A stretch of 64,000 nucleotides of DNA from Streptomyces sp. DSM 110735 (GTDB lineage Bacteria > Actinomycetota > Actinomycetes > Streptomycetales > Streptomycetaceae): positions 186,001 through 250,000 of the forward strand of contig NZ_JACYHF010000008.1 in NCBI RefSeq assembly GCF_016482685.1. The letters run 5' to 3'. The position numbers and the translations under genes were made by a program. Shown here in pieces: positions 9,962 through 20,552 of this stretch (position 1 is its first letter; every line of letters starts with the position of its first letter). Under the pieces are notes generated by a model. It was not told the origin of the DNA. It was given only the letters and a program-made list of their open reading frames with translations, and did no database searches.

Positions 9962-12900
9962 CTACCCCGCCACCAGCCGCTCCTCCCCCGGCGGGAACAG
10001 CTCCAGCCGGTGGGCCAGCGCCGCCGCCTCGCCCCGGCTCGCGACCCCCAGCTTCGCGAGGATGTTGGAGACGTGCACGCTCGCCGTCTTCGGGGAGATG
10101 AACAGCTCCTCGGCTATCTGCCGGTTGGTGCGCCCGGCCGAGACCAGGCGCAGCACGTCCCGCTCCCGCCCGGTGAGACCGAGGGCGGCGGCGGGGTCCG
10201 CGACGGCGAGGGTCTGCTTCGGGACGCGGGCCAGGGTGAGCCGGGCGCGCCGGACGAGCCGGGCGACCGCCTCGGCCAGCGGACGGGCGCCCAGATGGTC
10301 GGCGACCGCCGCGCACAGCCGCAGCAGCTCCACCGCCCGGTCCCGCTCGTCCTCCCCGCCCTCCGCGAGCAGCGCCTCGGCCAGTTGGTACCGGACCCGG
10401 GCGAGGTCGTAGGGCCGGTCCAGGCACTCGAAGGCGCAGGCCACCGGCGACCAGTCGGCTGCCGTGTCCCGGTCCTCGGCGCGCAGCAGCTCGGCGCGGG
10501 TCCACTCCTCGTACGCCCGCCAGAGCGGGACACCGGTCGGCAGGGTGCGCACGGTCTCGCGGAGCAGGGCGAGCTGCGCGGCGCGACCGGGCTCGGCGGC
10601 GGCCAGGGTGCGCAGGTCGGCCTCGGCGGTGGCGGCGGCCCGCAGCAGCGGCCAGGCGTCCCGGTGGGCGCCGGTGGGCACCCCGCGCTCCAGTGCCGTC
10701 CGCAGTTCGGCGCGGGCGTCCTCGAACCTGCCCTCCGCGGCGGCGACCCCGAGGGCGACCCGGGCGAGGGGCAGCCACTGCTGGGGCATCGGGTCCTGCG
10801 TGCCGTAGCGCTCGCGGGCTACGGCCAGGTGCCGGGACGCCTCCGCGCTGTCGCCCCGGGACAGCGCGAACCGGGCGAGGCTCAGCGCGCCGCCGCCCTG
10901 CGGCCGGGCACTGGTGCCGGTGCGCAGGGCTCGCTCGGCCGCTTCGGCCGCCTCGGTCCAGCTACCGAGGGCGTAGAGCGTGTCGGCGAGGTTGCCCCAC
11001 ATCCACGCCTGCGGGTCGCGCGGTCCGGAGCGGCGGGCGAACTCGAGTCCCTCGCGCAGCAGGGGTTCGGCCTCCCGCTGGCGCCCGAGGTTCAGCAGGA
11101 CGGAGGGCAGGTTGATGTAGGCGCGGCGGGCCACCTCGGTCACGCCCTCCGCGAGCGCGTCGGCGCTGACCTGGCGCAGCTCGGCGAGCCCGGCGTCGAT
11201 ACCGCCCGCGTCGATCATGAGGCTGCCGAGGGTGAGCCGGGCGTTCAGCTCGATCTCGCGGGCGCCGACCATGCGCGCGTACTCCACGGCACGTTCGGCG
11301 GCGGCGAAGGCGTCCGGACCCGGCCGGTGCAGCATGGACCACCCGGCGACGAGGGTCAGCACCTCGGCGTGCACCTCGGAGGGCGGCAGTCCGCGCACCA
11401 GGTCCTGGGCGGTGGCCAGTTCGCGCCAGCCGTCGCCCCGGGCCAGCGCCTGGACCAGACACGAGCGCTGCACCCAGAACCAGGCGGCGCGATAGCGGTC
11501 CCCGCTCGAACGCGGTGGAGAGCCCGGGGAAGGGTCGGACTCGTCGTCCAGGAGCCGCAGCGCGCGTTTGCAGATTTTCAGCGCGCGTTCGCGCTCGCCG
11601 CCGAAGCTGCCCGCCACCACCGCCTCCGCGAGCAGGTCGACGTAGCGCAGCGGGGCGGCCGGGCGGTCCGCCTCCCCGGGCGGGAGCGCGGCGGCCGGGT
11701 AGACGTCCATGCAGTCGAGGGGGCGCAGGGCCGCGCGGGTCTCCTCCGGCGCGGTGTCCCACAGAGCCGTCGCCCGCTCCAGGAGGCGCAGTTGCTCGGT
11801 GTAGGCGTGTCTGCGGCGGGCGACCACGGCGGCGTCGAGGACGGCGGGCAGCGCCTTGGCCGGATCCTGGGCGTGGTACCAGTACCCCGCCAGGCGCAGC
11901 ACCCGGGCGTCGGCGGGGACGAGCCCGGGGTCGGCCTCCAGGGCTTGCGCGTAGCGGCGGTTGAGCCGGGAACGCTCGCCGGGCAGCAGGTCGTCGGCGA
12001 CGGCTTCGCGGACCAGGGAGTGCCGGAAGCGGTAGCCGTCACCGTCCGGGTCGGGGATGAGGATGTGGGCGCCGACGGCGGCGCGCAGGGCTTCGATGAG
12101 GTCGTCCTCGGCGAGCCGGGCGACGGCGGCGATGAGCCGGTGCTCCACCGTGGAGCCGCCTTCGGCGACGATCCGGACGACCCGCTGGGCGCTCTCGGGC
12201 AGCGCCTCGACCCGGACGAGGAGCAGGTCGCGCAGCGAACCGGTGAGCCCCGTGCCGCAGCCCTCGCAGTCCGCGACGGCCAGCTCCTCCACGAAGAAGG
12301 CGTTGCCGTCGGAGCGTTCGAAGATGGCGTCGACCTGGCGCGGGTCGGGTTCGGTGGCGAGGATGCCGGCGATCTGGCGGCCGACCTCCTCGCGGGTGAA
12401 ACGGGCGAGTTCGATCCGGCGGACGGTGCGCAGCCGGTCCAGCTCGGCGAGCAGGGGGCGCATCGGGTGACGGCGGTGGATGTCGTCGGAGCGGTAGGTG
12501 GCCAGGAGCAGGACGCGGCCGGTGCGCAGGGTGCGGAAGAGGTAGGCGAGGAGATGGCGGGTGGCGGTGTCGGCCCAGTGCAGATCCTCCAGGACCAGCA
12601 CCACGGTCCGCTCGGCGGAGGTCCGCTCCAGGAGCCGGGCGGTCAGCTCGAACAGCCGGGCGGTGCCCTGCTCGTCGGGCCGGTGTGCTGCCGCGCTCTC
12701 GCCCAACTCGGGCAGCAGTCCGGCCAGTTCCGCCTCCTGCCCGCTCGCCGCGTCCGCGAACGGCTCGGGCAGCGCCGCGCGCAGGGTGCGCAGCGCGCCG
12801 GAGAAGGGGGCGAACGGCAGCCCGTCCGCGCCGATCTCCACGCAGCCGCCCCGCGCGACGACCGCGCCCCGGGTGACCGCGAGGGCGCCGAACTCCTCGG

Positions 12901-13057
12901 TGAGGCGGGTCTTGCCGACCCCTGCCTCGCCGCCGAGCAGCAGCGCCTGCGGCTCCCCCTGGGCGGCGCGGGCGAGCGCGTCTTTCAAGGTGTCCAACTC
13001 GTCGGCACGGCCGACGAACACGGGACTGACGGACCTGGTTTCCACGTGCCCGAGCAT
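9962..13057 (-). CDS. Large LuxR-family ATPase regulator (LAL type)
   Basis: About 1031 residues from ATG 13057; GTG 13045 is an alternative and neither has a strong ribosome site. The N-terminal AAA ATPase domain starts FVGRADELDTLKDAL, with Walker A GGEAGVGKTRL and Walker B TVVLVLEDLHWAD. A long helical, TPR-like middle follows. The C-terminal LuxR helix-turn-helix is LTGRERDVLRLVSAGRTNRQIAEELFISPKTASVHVSNILAKLG. These are the hallmarks of LAL/MalT-type activators, which bind an inducer and ATP and then activate transcription. No biosynthetic cluster lies next to it, so its target is unknown; the neighbouring sugar-dehydrogenase lipoprotein is one candidate. Confidence 0.92.
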   Translation of the reverse strand: MLGHVETRSVSPVFVGRADELDTLKDALARAAQGEPQALLLGGEAGVGKTRLTEEFGALAVTRGAVVARGGCVEIGADGLPFAPFSGALRTLRAALPEPFADAASGQEAELAGLLPELGESAAAHRPDEQGTARLFELTARLLERTSAERTVVLVLEDLHWADTATRHLLAYLFRTLRTGRVLLLATYRSDDIHRRHPMRPLLAELDRLRTVRRIELARFTREEVGRQIAGILATEPDPRQVDAIFERSDGNAFFVEELAVADCEGCGTGLTGSLRDLLLVRVEALPESAQRVVRIVAEGGSTVEHRLIAAVARLAEDDLIEALRAAVGAHILIPDPDGDGYRFRHSLVREAVADDLLPGERSRLNRRYAQALEADPGLVPADARVLRLAGYWYHAQDPAKALPAVLDAAVVARRRHAYTEQLRLLERATALWDTAPEETRAALRPLDCMDVYPAAALPPGEADRPAAPLRYVDLLAEAVVAGSFGGERERALKICKRALRLLDDESDPSPGSPPRSSGDRYRAAWFWVQRSCLVQALARGDGWRELATAQDLVRGLPPSEVHAEVLTLVAGWSMLHRPGPDAFAAAERAVEYARMVGAREIELNARLTLGSLMIDAGGIDAGLAELRQVSADALAEGVTEVARRAYINLPSVLLNLGRQREAEPLLREGLEFARRSGPRDPQAWMWGNLADTLYALGSWTEAAEAAERALRTGTSARPQGGGALSLARFALSRGDSAEASRHLAVARERYGTQDPMPQQWLPLARVALGVAAAEGRFEDARAELRTALERGVPTGAHRDAWPLLRAAATAEADLRTLAAAEPGRAAQLALLRETVRTLPTGVPLWRAYEEWTRAELLRAEDRDTAADWSPVACAFECLDRPYDLARVRYQLAEALLAEGGEDERDRAVELLRLCAAVADHLGARPLAEAVARLVRRARLTLARVPKQTLAVADPAAALGLTGRERDVLRLVSAGRTNRQIAEELFISPKTASVHVSNILAKLGVASRGEAAALAHRLELFPPGEERLVAG

Positions 13058-13130
13058 CGCACGGGTCGGGGACGAGACGGCAGGACTTTTCCACAGGGCC
13101 GGTGCGATCATCAGCTCACCGGCCCGCCTC

Positions 13131-13373
13131 TCACGCCGCACGCGAGAACCGATGCCGGTCAGGACCGCCGGAGCCACCCGAGCGGCCCGGACCGCCGGTA
13201 TGCGACTCCGCCTCCGTGCCGTCCCGCCCCGCCTGCCGGGCACCCGCACCCCGCGCCCCGGCCCGCCGCGCCTCGCGTGCCGTACGCGTCGCCTCGCGGA
13301 CCAGCCGGGCCTGTTCCGCCTCGCGGCGCAGTTCGGCGGAGCGCAGCCGGTGGTAGTCGTCGTAAGCGAACAT
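13131..13373 (-). CDS. Small charged hypothetical protein (80 aa)
   Basis: ATG 13373 follows an excellent AGGAGGAG site. The protein begins MFAYDDYHRLRSAELRREAE, a charged helical stretch rich in Arg, Ala and Glu that could form a coiled coil, and ends in a disordered Gly/Ser/Arg tail. It has no membrane segment or known domain. Proteins with this kind of start are common in Streptomyces and have no assigned role. It lies 73 bases upstream of the LAL regulator on the same strand and may be read with it. Confidence 0.7.
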   Translation of the reverse strand: MFAYDDYHRLRSAELRREAEQARLVREATRTAREARRAGARGAGARQAGRDGTEAESHTGGPGRSGGSGGPDRHRFSRAA

Positions 13374-13507
13374 GACATCTCCTCCTGGGTTTTCGGGTCG
13401 AGCCGCTCGCTTCTCGCGAGGACTCCACCCTCCGCTCCCAGGGGACCGCCCCGCATCGGGCGAGTTCCGCATCTTGCGGGTGCCGCCGCAGCCCCGGACA
13501 TGCGTAA

Positions 13508-13568
13508 GGGGGCCTCAGAGAGGTCTCGGAGGACCCTAAGGACACTCCGGGAACTCTCTGAGGCCCCC
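13508..13568. terminator. 15-bp inverted repeat, likely terminator
   Basis: GGGGGCCTCAGAGAG (13508-13522) pairs perfectly with CTCTCTGAGGCCCCC (13554-13568) around a 31-base loop. It begins 18 bases after the stop of the membrane protein at 13587 and lies before the small hypothetical gene. No clear T-run follows, which is usual for Streptomyces terminators. Confidence 0.7.
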
Positions 13569-13586
13569 TGTGAGGAGGCGCCGGGG

Positions 13587-14174
13587 TCAGCTCGCCGAGG
13601 GCAGACCGAGCAGGGCGTCGGAGTACTTCAGCACCGCGAGCAGCAGGCCGATGACGCCGAGCGAGACACCCGCCCAGGCGACCGACTTGATCCAGGGAGC
13701 CTGCGGGCGGCCGGGGGCGCCGAAGGCGGGGCGGATCAGGACGACCGCGCCGGTGACCAGCGCGACGATCGCGAACAGACCTGCCCACAGCGCGGTGGCG
13801 TGCCAGGAGTCGCCGTAGACCGCCTTGATCTGCTGGGAGACGCTCGCGGTGGACGAGGTCTTGAGCTGGCCGATGAGCTGCGCGCGGGCCGAGGCCAGCG
13901 TGCCGATCCAGCCGCCGTTGAGCGAGACCAGACCGAGCGCGGCGGAGACCACGGCGGCGGCGCCCTGACCGACCCCGGACTTCTCACGGGGAGCGGCGGT
14001 CTCGTCGTCCTCGGCGAGGATCTCGTCGTGCTCCTCGTGCTCCTCGGCCGACGGCTCGGTCCGCTCGGTGCCGGTCTCGGCCTCGGGTGCCTCCTTCTCG
14101 GGGGCCTCGGCCACCGGTACCTCCTCCGGTGCCCGCTCGTCGTCGGTCTTGGTGACGTCTGTCTTCGTAGCCAT
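13587..14174 (-). CDS. Membrane protein with long acidic N-terminal tail
   Basis: 195 residues from ATG 14174 (MATKTDVTKTDDERAPEEV). The first ~80 residues are disordered and rich in Glu, Ala, Thr and Lys. The rest carries about three hydrophobic segments: GAAAVVSAALGLVSLN, ATALWAGLFAIVALVTGAVVLI, and IKSVAWAGVSLGVIGLLLAVLKY. No known domain is recognised. The tail is probably cytoplasmic. Downstream is a strong inverted repeat that should end transcription. The next gene upstream (GNAT) is on the same strand and ends 35 bases before its start, so they may share a transcript. Confidence 0.75.
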   Translation of the reverse strand: MATKTDVTKTDDERAPEEVPVAEAPEKEAPEAETGTERTEPSAEEHEEHDEILAEDDETAAPREKSGVGQGAAAVVSAALGLVSLNGGWIGTLASARAQLIGQLKTSSTASVSQQIKAVYGDSWHATALWAGLFAIVALVTGAVVLIRPAFGAPGRPQAPWIKSVAWAGVSLGVIGLLLAVLKYSDALLGLPSAS

Positions 14175-14209
14175 GCCCGGCACCGTACGGACGGAGTCTG
14201 AGAGTCTTC

Positions 14210-14785
14210 TTAACGATCGCTGTGGCCGGTACGCGCGCGTGCCGCGCGCCACTCCGGGGCGAGCACCGACCAGATCTCGGTGTCCTGGCGAACCCCCCGG
14301 TAAGGAAAGTTCTCGCGGAGCACGCCCTCGCGGCTCATGCCCAGGCGCCGGGCCACGTTGACGCTCGGCTGGTTCGCGGGCGCGACCTGCCACTCCACGC
14401 GGTGCATCCCGCGCTCGTCGAACGCCCAGTCGAGCAGCACCCGCATCCCGCGCGTGACCAGCCCGCGCCCGGCCACCTCCGGCACCAGCCAGCAGCCTGC
14501 CTCGCAGGTGCCCGTCTCCGTGTCCCAGATGCGGAAGAGCAGGCCACCGACCAGTCGGCCGTCCAGCCATATGCCGTGCAGGCTGCCGCTGTCGGTGGCG
14601 CGCTTGTCGGCGTACCGCTTGAGATAGGCACGGGCGGCGTCCAGGTCGGGCACCGCGTCCGGCAGACCGACGTACTGCCCGATGAAGTCCCGCGCGCCGT
14701 CGATGGCGGCGAACATGGCCTCCGCGTGCCAGACCTCCATGGGGCGCAGTTCGGCGCCGTCGTCACCGAGGGATGTCGCGTACAT
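14210..14785 (-). CDS. GNAT-family N-acetyltransferase (RimJ/RimL-like)
   Basis: 191 residues with the acetyltransferase fold of the RimJ/RimL group, which acetylates protein N-termini or small amines using acetyl-CoA. The acetyl-CoA-binding loop is in the segment VPEVAGRGLVTRGMRVLLDWAF. Further family features are HRVEWQVAPANQPSVNVARRLGMSREGVLRENF and the C-terminal RQDTEIWSVL. ATG 14785 is the first clear start. Substrate unknown. Confidence 0.88.
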   Translation of the reverse strand: MYATSLGDDGAELRPMEVWHAEAMFAAIDGARDFIGQYVGLPDAVPDLDAARAYLKRYADKRATDSGSLHGIWLDGRLVGGLLFRIWDTETGTCEAGCWLVPEVAGRGLVTRGMRVLLDWAFDERGMHRVEWQVAPANQPSVNVARRLGMSREGVLRENFPYRGVRQDTEIWSVLAPEWRAARARTGHSDR

Positions 14786-14911
14786 CGTGCTCCGCTTCCT
14801 TCCGCAGTCCCCGGCGTTCCTCCGTCCCGGGCCGCGACGAGCTTTTCACACCGCGCGTTCACACCCCGCCGAACCGTTCCGCCCCCTGCCGAACCGGCGA
14901 CCTCGGCCGCC

Positions 14912-15385
14912 TCAGTCGAACTGGTCCCCGAGCGCCATGATCATCGTCCCGGCCACCAGGAGCCACAGCGCGCGGCGGGTACGCCCCCGGGAGCCGAGGA
15001 AGCCCGCGAGGGCGCACACGGCGGCACCGAGGGCGTAGGCGGCGGGCACCAGCGCGGGCTCGCCCCCGGTCAGCCGGAACAGCGCGGCCCCGGCACCGGC
15101 GGCGCACAGCACGACACCGGTGAGGACGGAGGCCCAGCGAGCACGCCGGGCGTCGTCGTACTCGTCGTCATCACCGTCGTCGTCCGGGTCGGCGGCATCC
15201 GAGTCACCCGCGTCGTCGGAGCCGTCCGCCTCGTCCGAACCGGCCACGTCACCCGCGTCGTCCCCGTCCCCCTCGAAGTCGGCGTCCGCACCCGCCGTCT
15301 CCTCGTCGCTGTCCCCGGTGCCCTGCGCGAGGTCGTCCCGTTCGGCGGTGACGGGTGCGGTGCCGGAATCGGTACGTCCACTCAT
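14912..15385 (-). CDS. Membrane protein with strongly acidic Asp-rich domain
   Basis: 157 residues. Residues ~15-75 are almost all Asp, Glu, Gly, Ala and Ser (for example DPDDDGDDDEYDD), then RRARW marks the start of three hydrophobic segments (ASVLTGVVLCAAGAGAALF, ALVPAAYALGAAVCALAGFLG, ALWLLVAGTMIMALGDQF). The acidic part is probably cytoplasmic and disordered; it could bind divalent cations or basic proteins, but no function is known. It reads toward the GNAT gene. ATG 15385 is used. Confidence 0.75.
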   Translation of the reverse strand: MSGRTDSGTAPVTAERDDLAQGTGDSDEETAGADADFEGDGDDAGDVAGSDEADGSDDAGDSDAADPDDDGDDDEYDDARRARWASVLTGVVLCAAGAGAALFRLTGGEPALVPAAYALGAAVCALAGFLGSRGRTRRALWLLVAGTMIMALGDQFD

Positions 15386-15461
15386 GCCGCGCGAGCGTAG
15401 CGCCTCGCCCGGATCAATCCGGGTGCGGGGCTGCCCGTAAGGGTGCTATCCCTGGTCGTTC

Positions 15462-16259
15462 GTGACCGGAAATCCGCAGAGCTACGACGAACTCACCCGC
15501 CGTCTCACCCTCCCCCGCTGTCCGCGCTCCGCCCGCTACGACGCCCGCTGGACCATCGAGAACCAGATGGGTCCGCACGCCCTGTGGCTGCTGGAGTGGC
15601 TGGCGCCCGCGCTGGGTCTGGACCGACTGCCGCCCGGCGCCCGCGTGCTCGACCTCGGCTGCGGGCGCGCGATGACCTCCGTCTTCCTCGCCCGCGAGTA
15701 CGGCGTCCAGGTCGTCGCCGCCGATCTGTGGGTACGGCCCGAGGAGAACGCCGTACGGATCGCGGAGGCGGGCGTGGCCGACCGGGTGCTGCCCGTGCAC
15801 GCCGAGGCGCATGAACTGCCCTTCGGGGACGGCTCGTTCGACGCGATCGTGTCCGTCGACGCGTACCAGTACTTCGGCACCGACGACCTCTGTCTCCCGC
15901 AGCTCACCCGGTTGTTGAAGCCGGGCGGCCGGATCGGCGTCGTCGTGCCGTCCCTGCGCGAGGAGCTGGAGGGCACCGAGCCGCCCGCCCCGCTGGCGCC
16001 GTACTGGGAGCCCGGGTACTGGTGCTTCCACTCCCCCGCCTGGTGGCGCCGGAACTGGACGCGCACCGGTGCCGTGACCGTGGAGACGGCCGACTGGCTG
16101 GAGGACGGCGCGCGCGAGTGGCTGCTGTGGAGCGAGGTGTGCGCCGAGGAGAGCCCGAGTGAGTTCATGCGGGGTCTCGCGCGCGACTGCGTGGACCTGC
16201 TGAAGGCCGATGAGGACGAACTGCTGGGCTTCGCCCGGATCGTGGGGCGGCGCACGTAA
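15462..16259 (+). CDS. SAM-dependent methyltransferase (class I)
   Basis: 265 residues. The SAM-binding motif I is ARVLDLGCGRAMTSVFLAREYG, followed by an acidic residue at the end of beta-2 (VVAADLW) and motif FDAIVSVDAYQYFG. The fold resembles small-molecule methyltransferases of the Methyltransf_11/25 group. The substrate-binding part is rich in Trp (YWEPGYWCFHSPAWWRRNW). The start is a GTG at 15462 with a weak ribosome site. It is convergent with gatB, separated by a shared terminator hairpin. Substrate unknown. Confidence 0.88.
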   Translation: MTGNPQSYDELTRRLTLPRCPRSARYDARWTIENQMGPHALWLLEWLAPALGLDRLPPGARVLDLGCGRAMTSVFLAREYGVQVVAADLWVRPEENAVRIAEAGVADRVLPVHAEAHELPFGDGSFDAIVSVDAYQYFGTDDLCLPQLTRLLKPGGRIGVVVPSLREELEGTEPPAPLAPYWEPGYWCFHSPAWWRRNWTRTGAVTVETADWLEDGAREWLLWSEVCAEESPSEFMRGLARDCVDLLKADEDELLGFARIVGRRT

Positions 16260-16291
16260 AACAGCGCCCGCGCGCCCCCGTACACAAGAGC

Positions 16292-16326
16292 GTGGCCCCG
16301 CCGGACGCGAAGTCCTGCGGGGCCAC
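16292..16326. terminator. Bidirectional terminator between methyltransferase and gatB
   Basis: GTGGCCCCGC (16292-16301) and GCGGGGCCAC (16317-16326) form a perfect stem, extended by GGAC/GTCC pairing inside. It lies between two convergent genes, 33 bases after one stop and 19 after the other. Confidence 0.8.
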
Positions 16327-16344
16327 GACCGGTGTGTGCGGGGA

Positions 16345-17859
16345 TCAGCCCTCGCTCACGCCCAGCCTCTGAAGGATCAGCTCCTTGACGCGGGCGGCGT
16401 CGGCCTGGCCACGGGTGGCCTTCATGACCGCGCCGACCAGCGCGCCGGCCGCCGCCACCTTGCCGCCGCGGATCTTGTCCGCGATGCCCGGGTTACCGGC
16501 GATGGCGTCGTCCACGGCCGTGCCGAGCGCGGAGTCGTCGGAGACGACCTTCAGACCGCGCTTGTCGACGACCTCGTCCGGGGTGCCCTCACCCGCGAGG
16601 ACGCCCTCGATGACCTGGCGGGCCAGCTTGTCGTTCAGATCACCGGAGTTGACCAGCGCGGTCACCCGGGCGACCTGCTCCGGGGTGATCGCCAGCTCGT
16701 CCAGGGACGTGCCCGACTCGTTGGCGCTGCGCGCCAGTTCACCCATCCACCACTTGCGCGCGGAGGCGGCGTCGGCACCGGCGTCGATGGTGGCGACGAT
16801 CAGGTCCAGCGCACCGGCGTTGGTGATCGACTGCATGTCGGTGGCCGAGATGCCCCACTCCGCAAGGAGGCGGGTACGGCGGGCCAGCGGCAGCTCGGGC
16901 AGCGCGGCGCGGATCTTCTCGACCCACTCGCGCGAGGGCGCCACCGGGACGAGGTCGGGCTCCGGGAAGTACCGGTAGTCCTCGGCCTCCTCCTTCACGC
17001 GGCCCGAGGTCGTCGACCCGGTGTCCTCGTGGAAGTGGCGGGTCTCCTGGACGATCGTGCCGCCGCCGTCGAGCACGGCCGCGTGGCGCATGATCTCGAA
17101 GCGGGCGGCACGCTCGACCGAGCGCAGCGAGTTGACGTTCTTCGTCTCGGAGCGCGTGCCGAACTTCTCGCGGCCGTGCGGGCGCAGCGACAGGTTCACG
17201 TCGCAGCGCATCTGGCCCATCTCCATCCGCGCCTCGGACACGCCGAGGGCACGGATGACCTCACGCAGCTCGCGGACGTAGGCGCGCGCGACCTCGGGGG
17301 CCCGCTCGCCCGCGCCCACGATGGGCTTGGTGACGATCTCGATGAGCGGGATGCCCGCGCGGTTGTAGTCGAGCAGGGAGTGGGACGCGCCGTGGATACG
17401 GCCGGTGGCGCCGCCGACGTGCGTCGACTTGCCGGTGTCCTCCTCCATGTGGGCGCGCTCGATCTCCACGCGGAAGGTCTCTCCGTCCTCCAACTGCACG
17501 TCGAGGTAACCGTCGAAGGCGATCGGCTCGTCGTACTGGGAGGTCTGGAAGTTCTTCGGCATGTCCGGATAGAAGTAGTTCTTCCGGGCGAAGCGGCACC
17601 ACTCGGCGATCGAGCAGTTCAGCGCGAGGCCGATCTTGATGGCGGACTCGACGCCGGTCGCGTTGACGACCGGGAGCGCGCCGGGCAGGCCGAGGCACAC
17701 GGGGCACGTCTGCGAGTTGGGGTCGGCCCCCAGCTCGGTCGAACACCCGCAGAACATCTTGGTGTTGGTGCCGAGTTCGACATGGACCTCAAGGCCCATG
17801 ACGGGGTCGTACGACGCCAGAGCGTCCTCGTACGACACCAGGTCGGTCGTGGTGGTCAC
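16345..17859 (-). CDS. gatB: Aspartyl/glutamyl-tRNA amidotransferase subunit B
   Basis: 504 residues, the normal length. GatB is the kinase subunit of GatCAB: it phosphorylates the Glu (or Asp) on mischarged Glu-tRNA(Gln) or Asp-tRNA(Asn) before amidation. Signature segments are [39 protein letters not shown], and [14 protein letters not shown]. Two CxC/CxxC pairs near residues 37-55 may bind zinc. The C-terminal GatB/YqeY domain, which contacts tRNA, ends [13 protein letters not shown]. The start is GTG 17859. It is the last gene of the gatC-gatA-small gene-gatB run. Confidence 0.97.
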   Translation of the reverse strand: MTTTTDLVSYEDALASYDPVMGLEVHVELGTNTKMFCGCSTELGADPNSQTCPVCLGLPGALPVVNATGVESAIKIGLALNCSIAEWCRFARKNYFYPDMPKNFQTSQYDEPIAFDGYLDVQLEDGETFRVEIERAHMEEDTGKSTHVGGATGRIHGASHSLLDYNRAGIPLIEIVTKPIVGAGERAPEVARAYVRELREVIRALGVSEARMEMGQMRCDVNLSLRPHGREKFGTRSETKNVNSLRSVERAARFEIMRHAAVLDGGGTIVQETRHFHEDTGSTTSGRVKEEAEDYRYFPEPDLVPVAPSREWVEKIRAALPELPLARRTRLLAEWGISATDMQSITNAGALDLIVATIDAGADAASARKWWMGELARSANESGTSLDELAITPEQVARVTALVNSGDLNDKLARQVIEGVLAGEGTPDEVVDKRGLKVVSDDSALGTAVDDAIAGNPGIADKIRGGKVAAAGALVGAVMKATRGQADAARVKELILQRLGVSEG

Positions 17860-17875
17860 GGTGAAAACTTCCCTC

Positions 17876-18111
17876 TCAGCCCAGCAGGACGTCGTCGTCG
17901 CCCAGCCGCTTCAGCTCGCGGTAGAGGATGGCGAGTCCGGTGACGATGGCGACGGCGGACGCGGCGGCGTCGATCAGGCGCAGCGTGTCGTGCTCCGCGC
18001 GGGCCTTCCTGATCTGCTTGGCGACACCGACCGCGCTGAACGCGGTCCCGGCCATGGACAGGTACGTGCCGGACCTCGACTGCTTGAAGCCCTTGGCCTT
18101 GTTCAGTGCAC

Positions 18112-18115
<4 letters not shown>
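17876..18115 (-). CDS. Small membrane-associated protein between gatA and gatB (79 aa)
   Basis: The GTG at 18115 overlaps the gatA stop in a GTGA, so translation is coupled to gatA, and gatB follows 16 bases later. The protein starts [21 protein letters not shown], then has two hydrophobic stretches ([15 protein letters not shown] and [23 protein letters not shown]) separated by a charged segment. No known domain. I recall an uncharacterised gene in the same place in other Streptomyces. Tight coupling within a housekeeping operon suggests a real, expressed product, perhaps a membrane tether or an unrelated hitchhiker. Confidence 0.8.
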
Positions 18116-19605
<1,490 letters not shown>

Positions 19606-19611
19606 GACTTC

Positions 19612-19908
19612 TTAGTCCTCCCCCAGGATCTGCGGCACCTTGAAACGCTGCTGCTCCTGGGCGGGGGCGCCGGAGAGCGCCTGCTCGGGGGTGAGCGAGG
19701 GACGGACCTCGTCCGCGCGCATGACGTTCGTCAGCGGGAGCGGGTGCGAGGTCGGCGGTACGTCTTGGTCGGCGACCTCACTGACGCGGGCGACCGCGCC
19801 GATGATGTCGTCGAGCTGGCCCGCGAAGTGGTCGAGCTCTTCGGGCTTCAGCTCCAGACGCGCCAGCCGGGCGAGGTGGGCGACCTCCTCGCGCGTGATG
19901 CCAGGCAT
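19612..19908 (-). CDS. gatC: Glutamyl-tRNA amidotransferase subunit C
   Basis: 98 residues, the small belt subunit that wraps GatA and GatB together. It shows the family pattern [50 protein letters not shown] and the C-terminal [10 protein letters not shown]. It starts at ATG 19908 and leads the gatC-gatA-small-gatB operon. Length and motifs are standard. Confidence 0.97.
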   Translation of the reverse strand: MPGITREEVAHLARLARLELKPEELDHFAGQLDDIIGAVARVSEVADQDVPPTSHPLPLTNVMRADEVRPSLTPEQALSGAPAQEQQRFKVPQILGED

Positions 19909-19953
19909 TCAGCGATCCTCTGGGGTGAGTGTGTGTGCTTTGGCCCAATCCTA

Positions 19954-20001
19954 TGGGGCGGGCCCGGGTGCCCGTGAAACGGTTTCCCCGGGCCCGCCCC
20001 A
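19954..20001. terminator. 15-bp stem terminator after the cupin gene
   Basis: TGGGGCGGGCCCGGG (19954-19968) pairs perfectly with CCCGGGCCCGCCCCA (19987-20001), loop 18 bases. It starts 20 bases after the stop of the cupin gene and insulates the gat operon. Confidence 0.8.
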
Positions 20002-20021
20002 CAGGACGACGGCCGTCTCGC

Positions 20022-20516
20022 TCAACCGCGCCGGTCCTCCCACGCCTGGCTCCGCAGGAAGTGGTTGTCGTACCGCTCCTGGACCTCAAGGAGGCTCTCC
20101 GGGGTCAGCTCGCCGAGGCGGACGCGCTGGAGGTGGCGGAAGTAGTCGAAGCGCTCGACGCCGGGGGTGATGACGATCAGGAGATCGGCACCGGAGCCGG
20201 GGACGGCGGCGAAGGCATGGGGGCGGTCCGGCGGGACGATGATCAGGTCGCCGCGCTCGGCGGTCACGATGTCGTCGCCGGAGAGGACCTCGGCGGCGCC
20301 GTCGAGCAGATAGAACATCTCGGCGGAGTGATGGTGGACGTGCGGGTGGGCTCCGTCGGCCCCCTCCGCGAGGGTGACGCGCACGGTGGACAGCGCGCCC
20401 CCGCTCGCGCTGCTGTCGGCCAGCAGCCGGACCCCGACCGGGTCCCCGCCGACCACCTCGGCGTCGGCGCCCCGGACGAGCACGGTGTCGTCGAACTTCG
20501 GCACGAACAGTGACAT
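20022..20516 (-). CDS. Cupin-domain protein
   Basis: 164 residues with one cupin_2 barrel. Metal-binding residues are visible in HPHVHHHSAEMFYLLDGAAEV (the HxH...E pattern) and the second motif PPDRPHAFAAV carries the later His. Cupins of this size are dioxygenases, isomerases or small-ligand sensors; which one cannot be told. ATG 20516 has a good GGGGGAAG site. It lies 36 bases after the DUF4267 gene on the same strand and is probably its co-transcribed partner under the TetR regulator next door. Confidence 0.85.
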   Translation of the reverse strand: MSLFVPKFDDTVLVRGADAEVVGGDPVGVRLLADSSASGGALSTVRVTLAEGADGAHPHVHHHSAEMFYLLDGAAEVLSGDDIVTAERGDLIIVPPDRPHAFAAVPGSGADLLIVITPGVERFDYFRHLQRVRLGELTPESLLEVQERYDNHFLRSQAWEDRRG

Positions 20517-20552
20517 GACTTCCCCCTGTGACGGCGGTGGCGACGGTGACGG

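Noticed and set aside
9962-13057. A pathway-specific activator of an antibiotic cluster
   Set aside because: The LAL family often has that role, but the neighbours are housekeeping or unknown genes, so I do not assign a cluster.
8666-13375. A 1569-codon plus-strand open frame across the sugar-dehydrogenase and LAL genes
   Set aside because: It runs in a different frame over one real gene and antisense to another; composition is low-complexity. No domain is seen.
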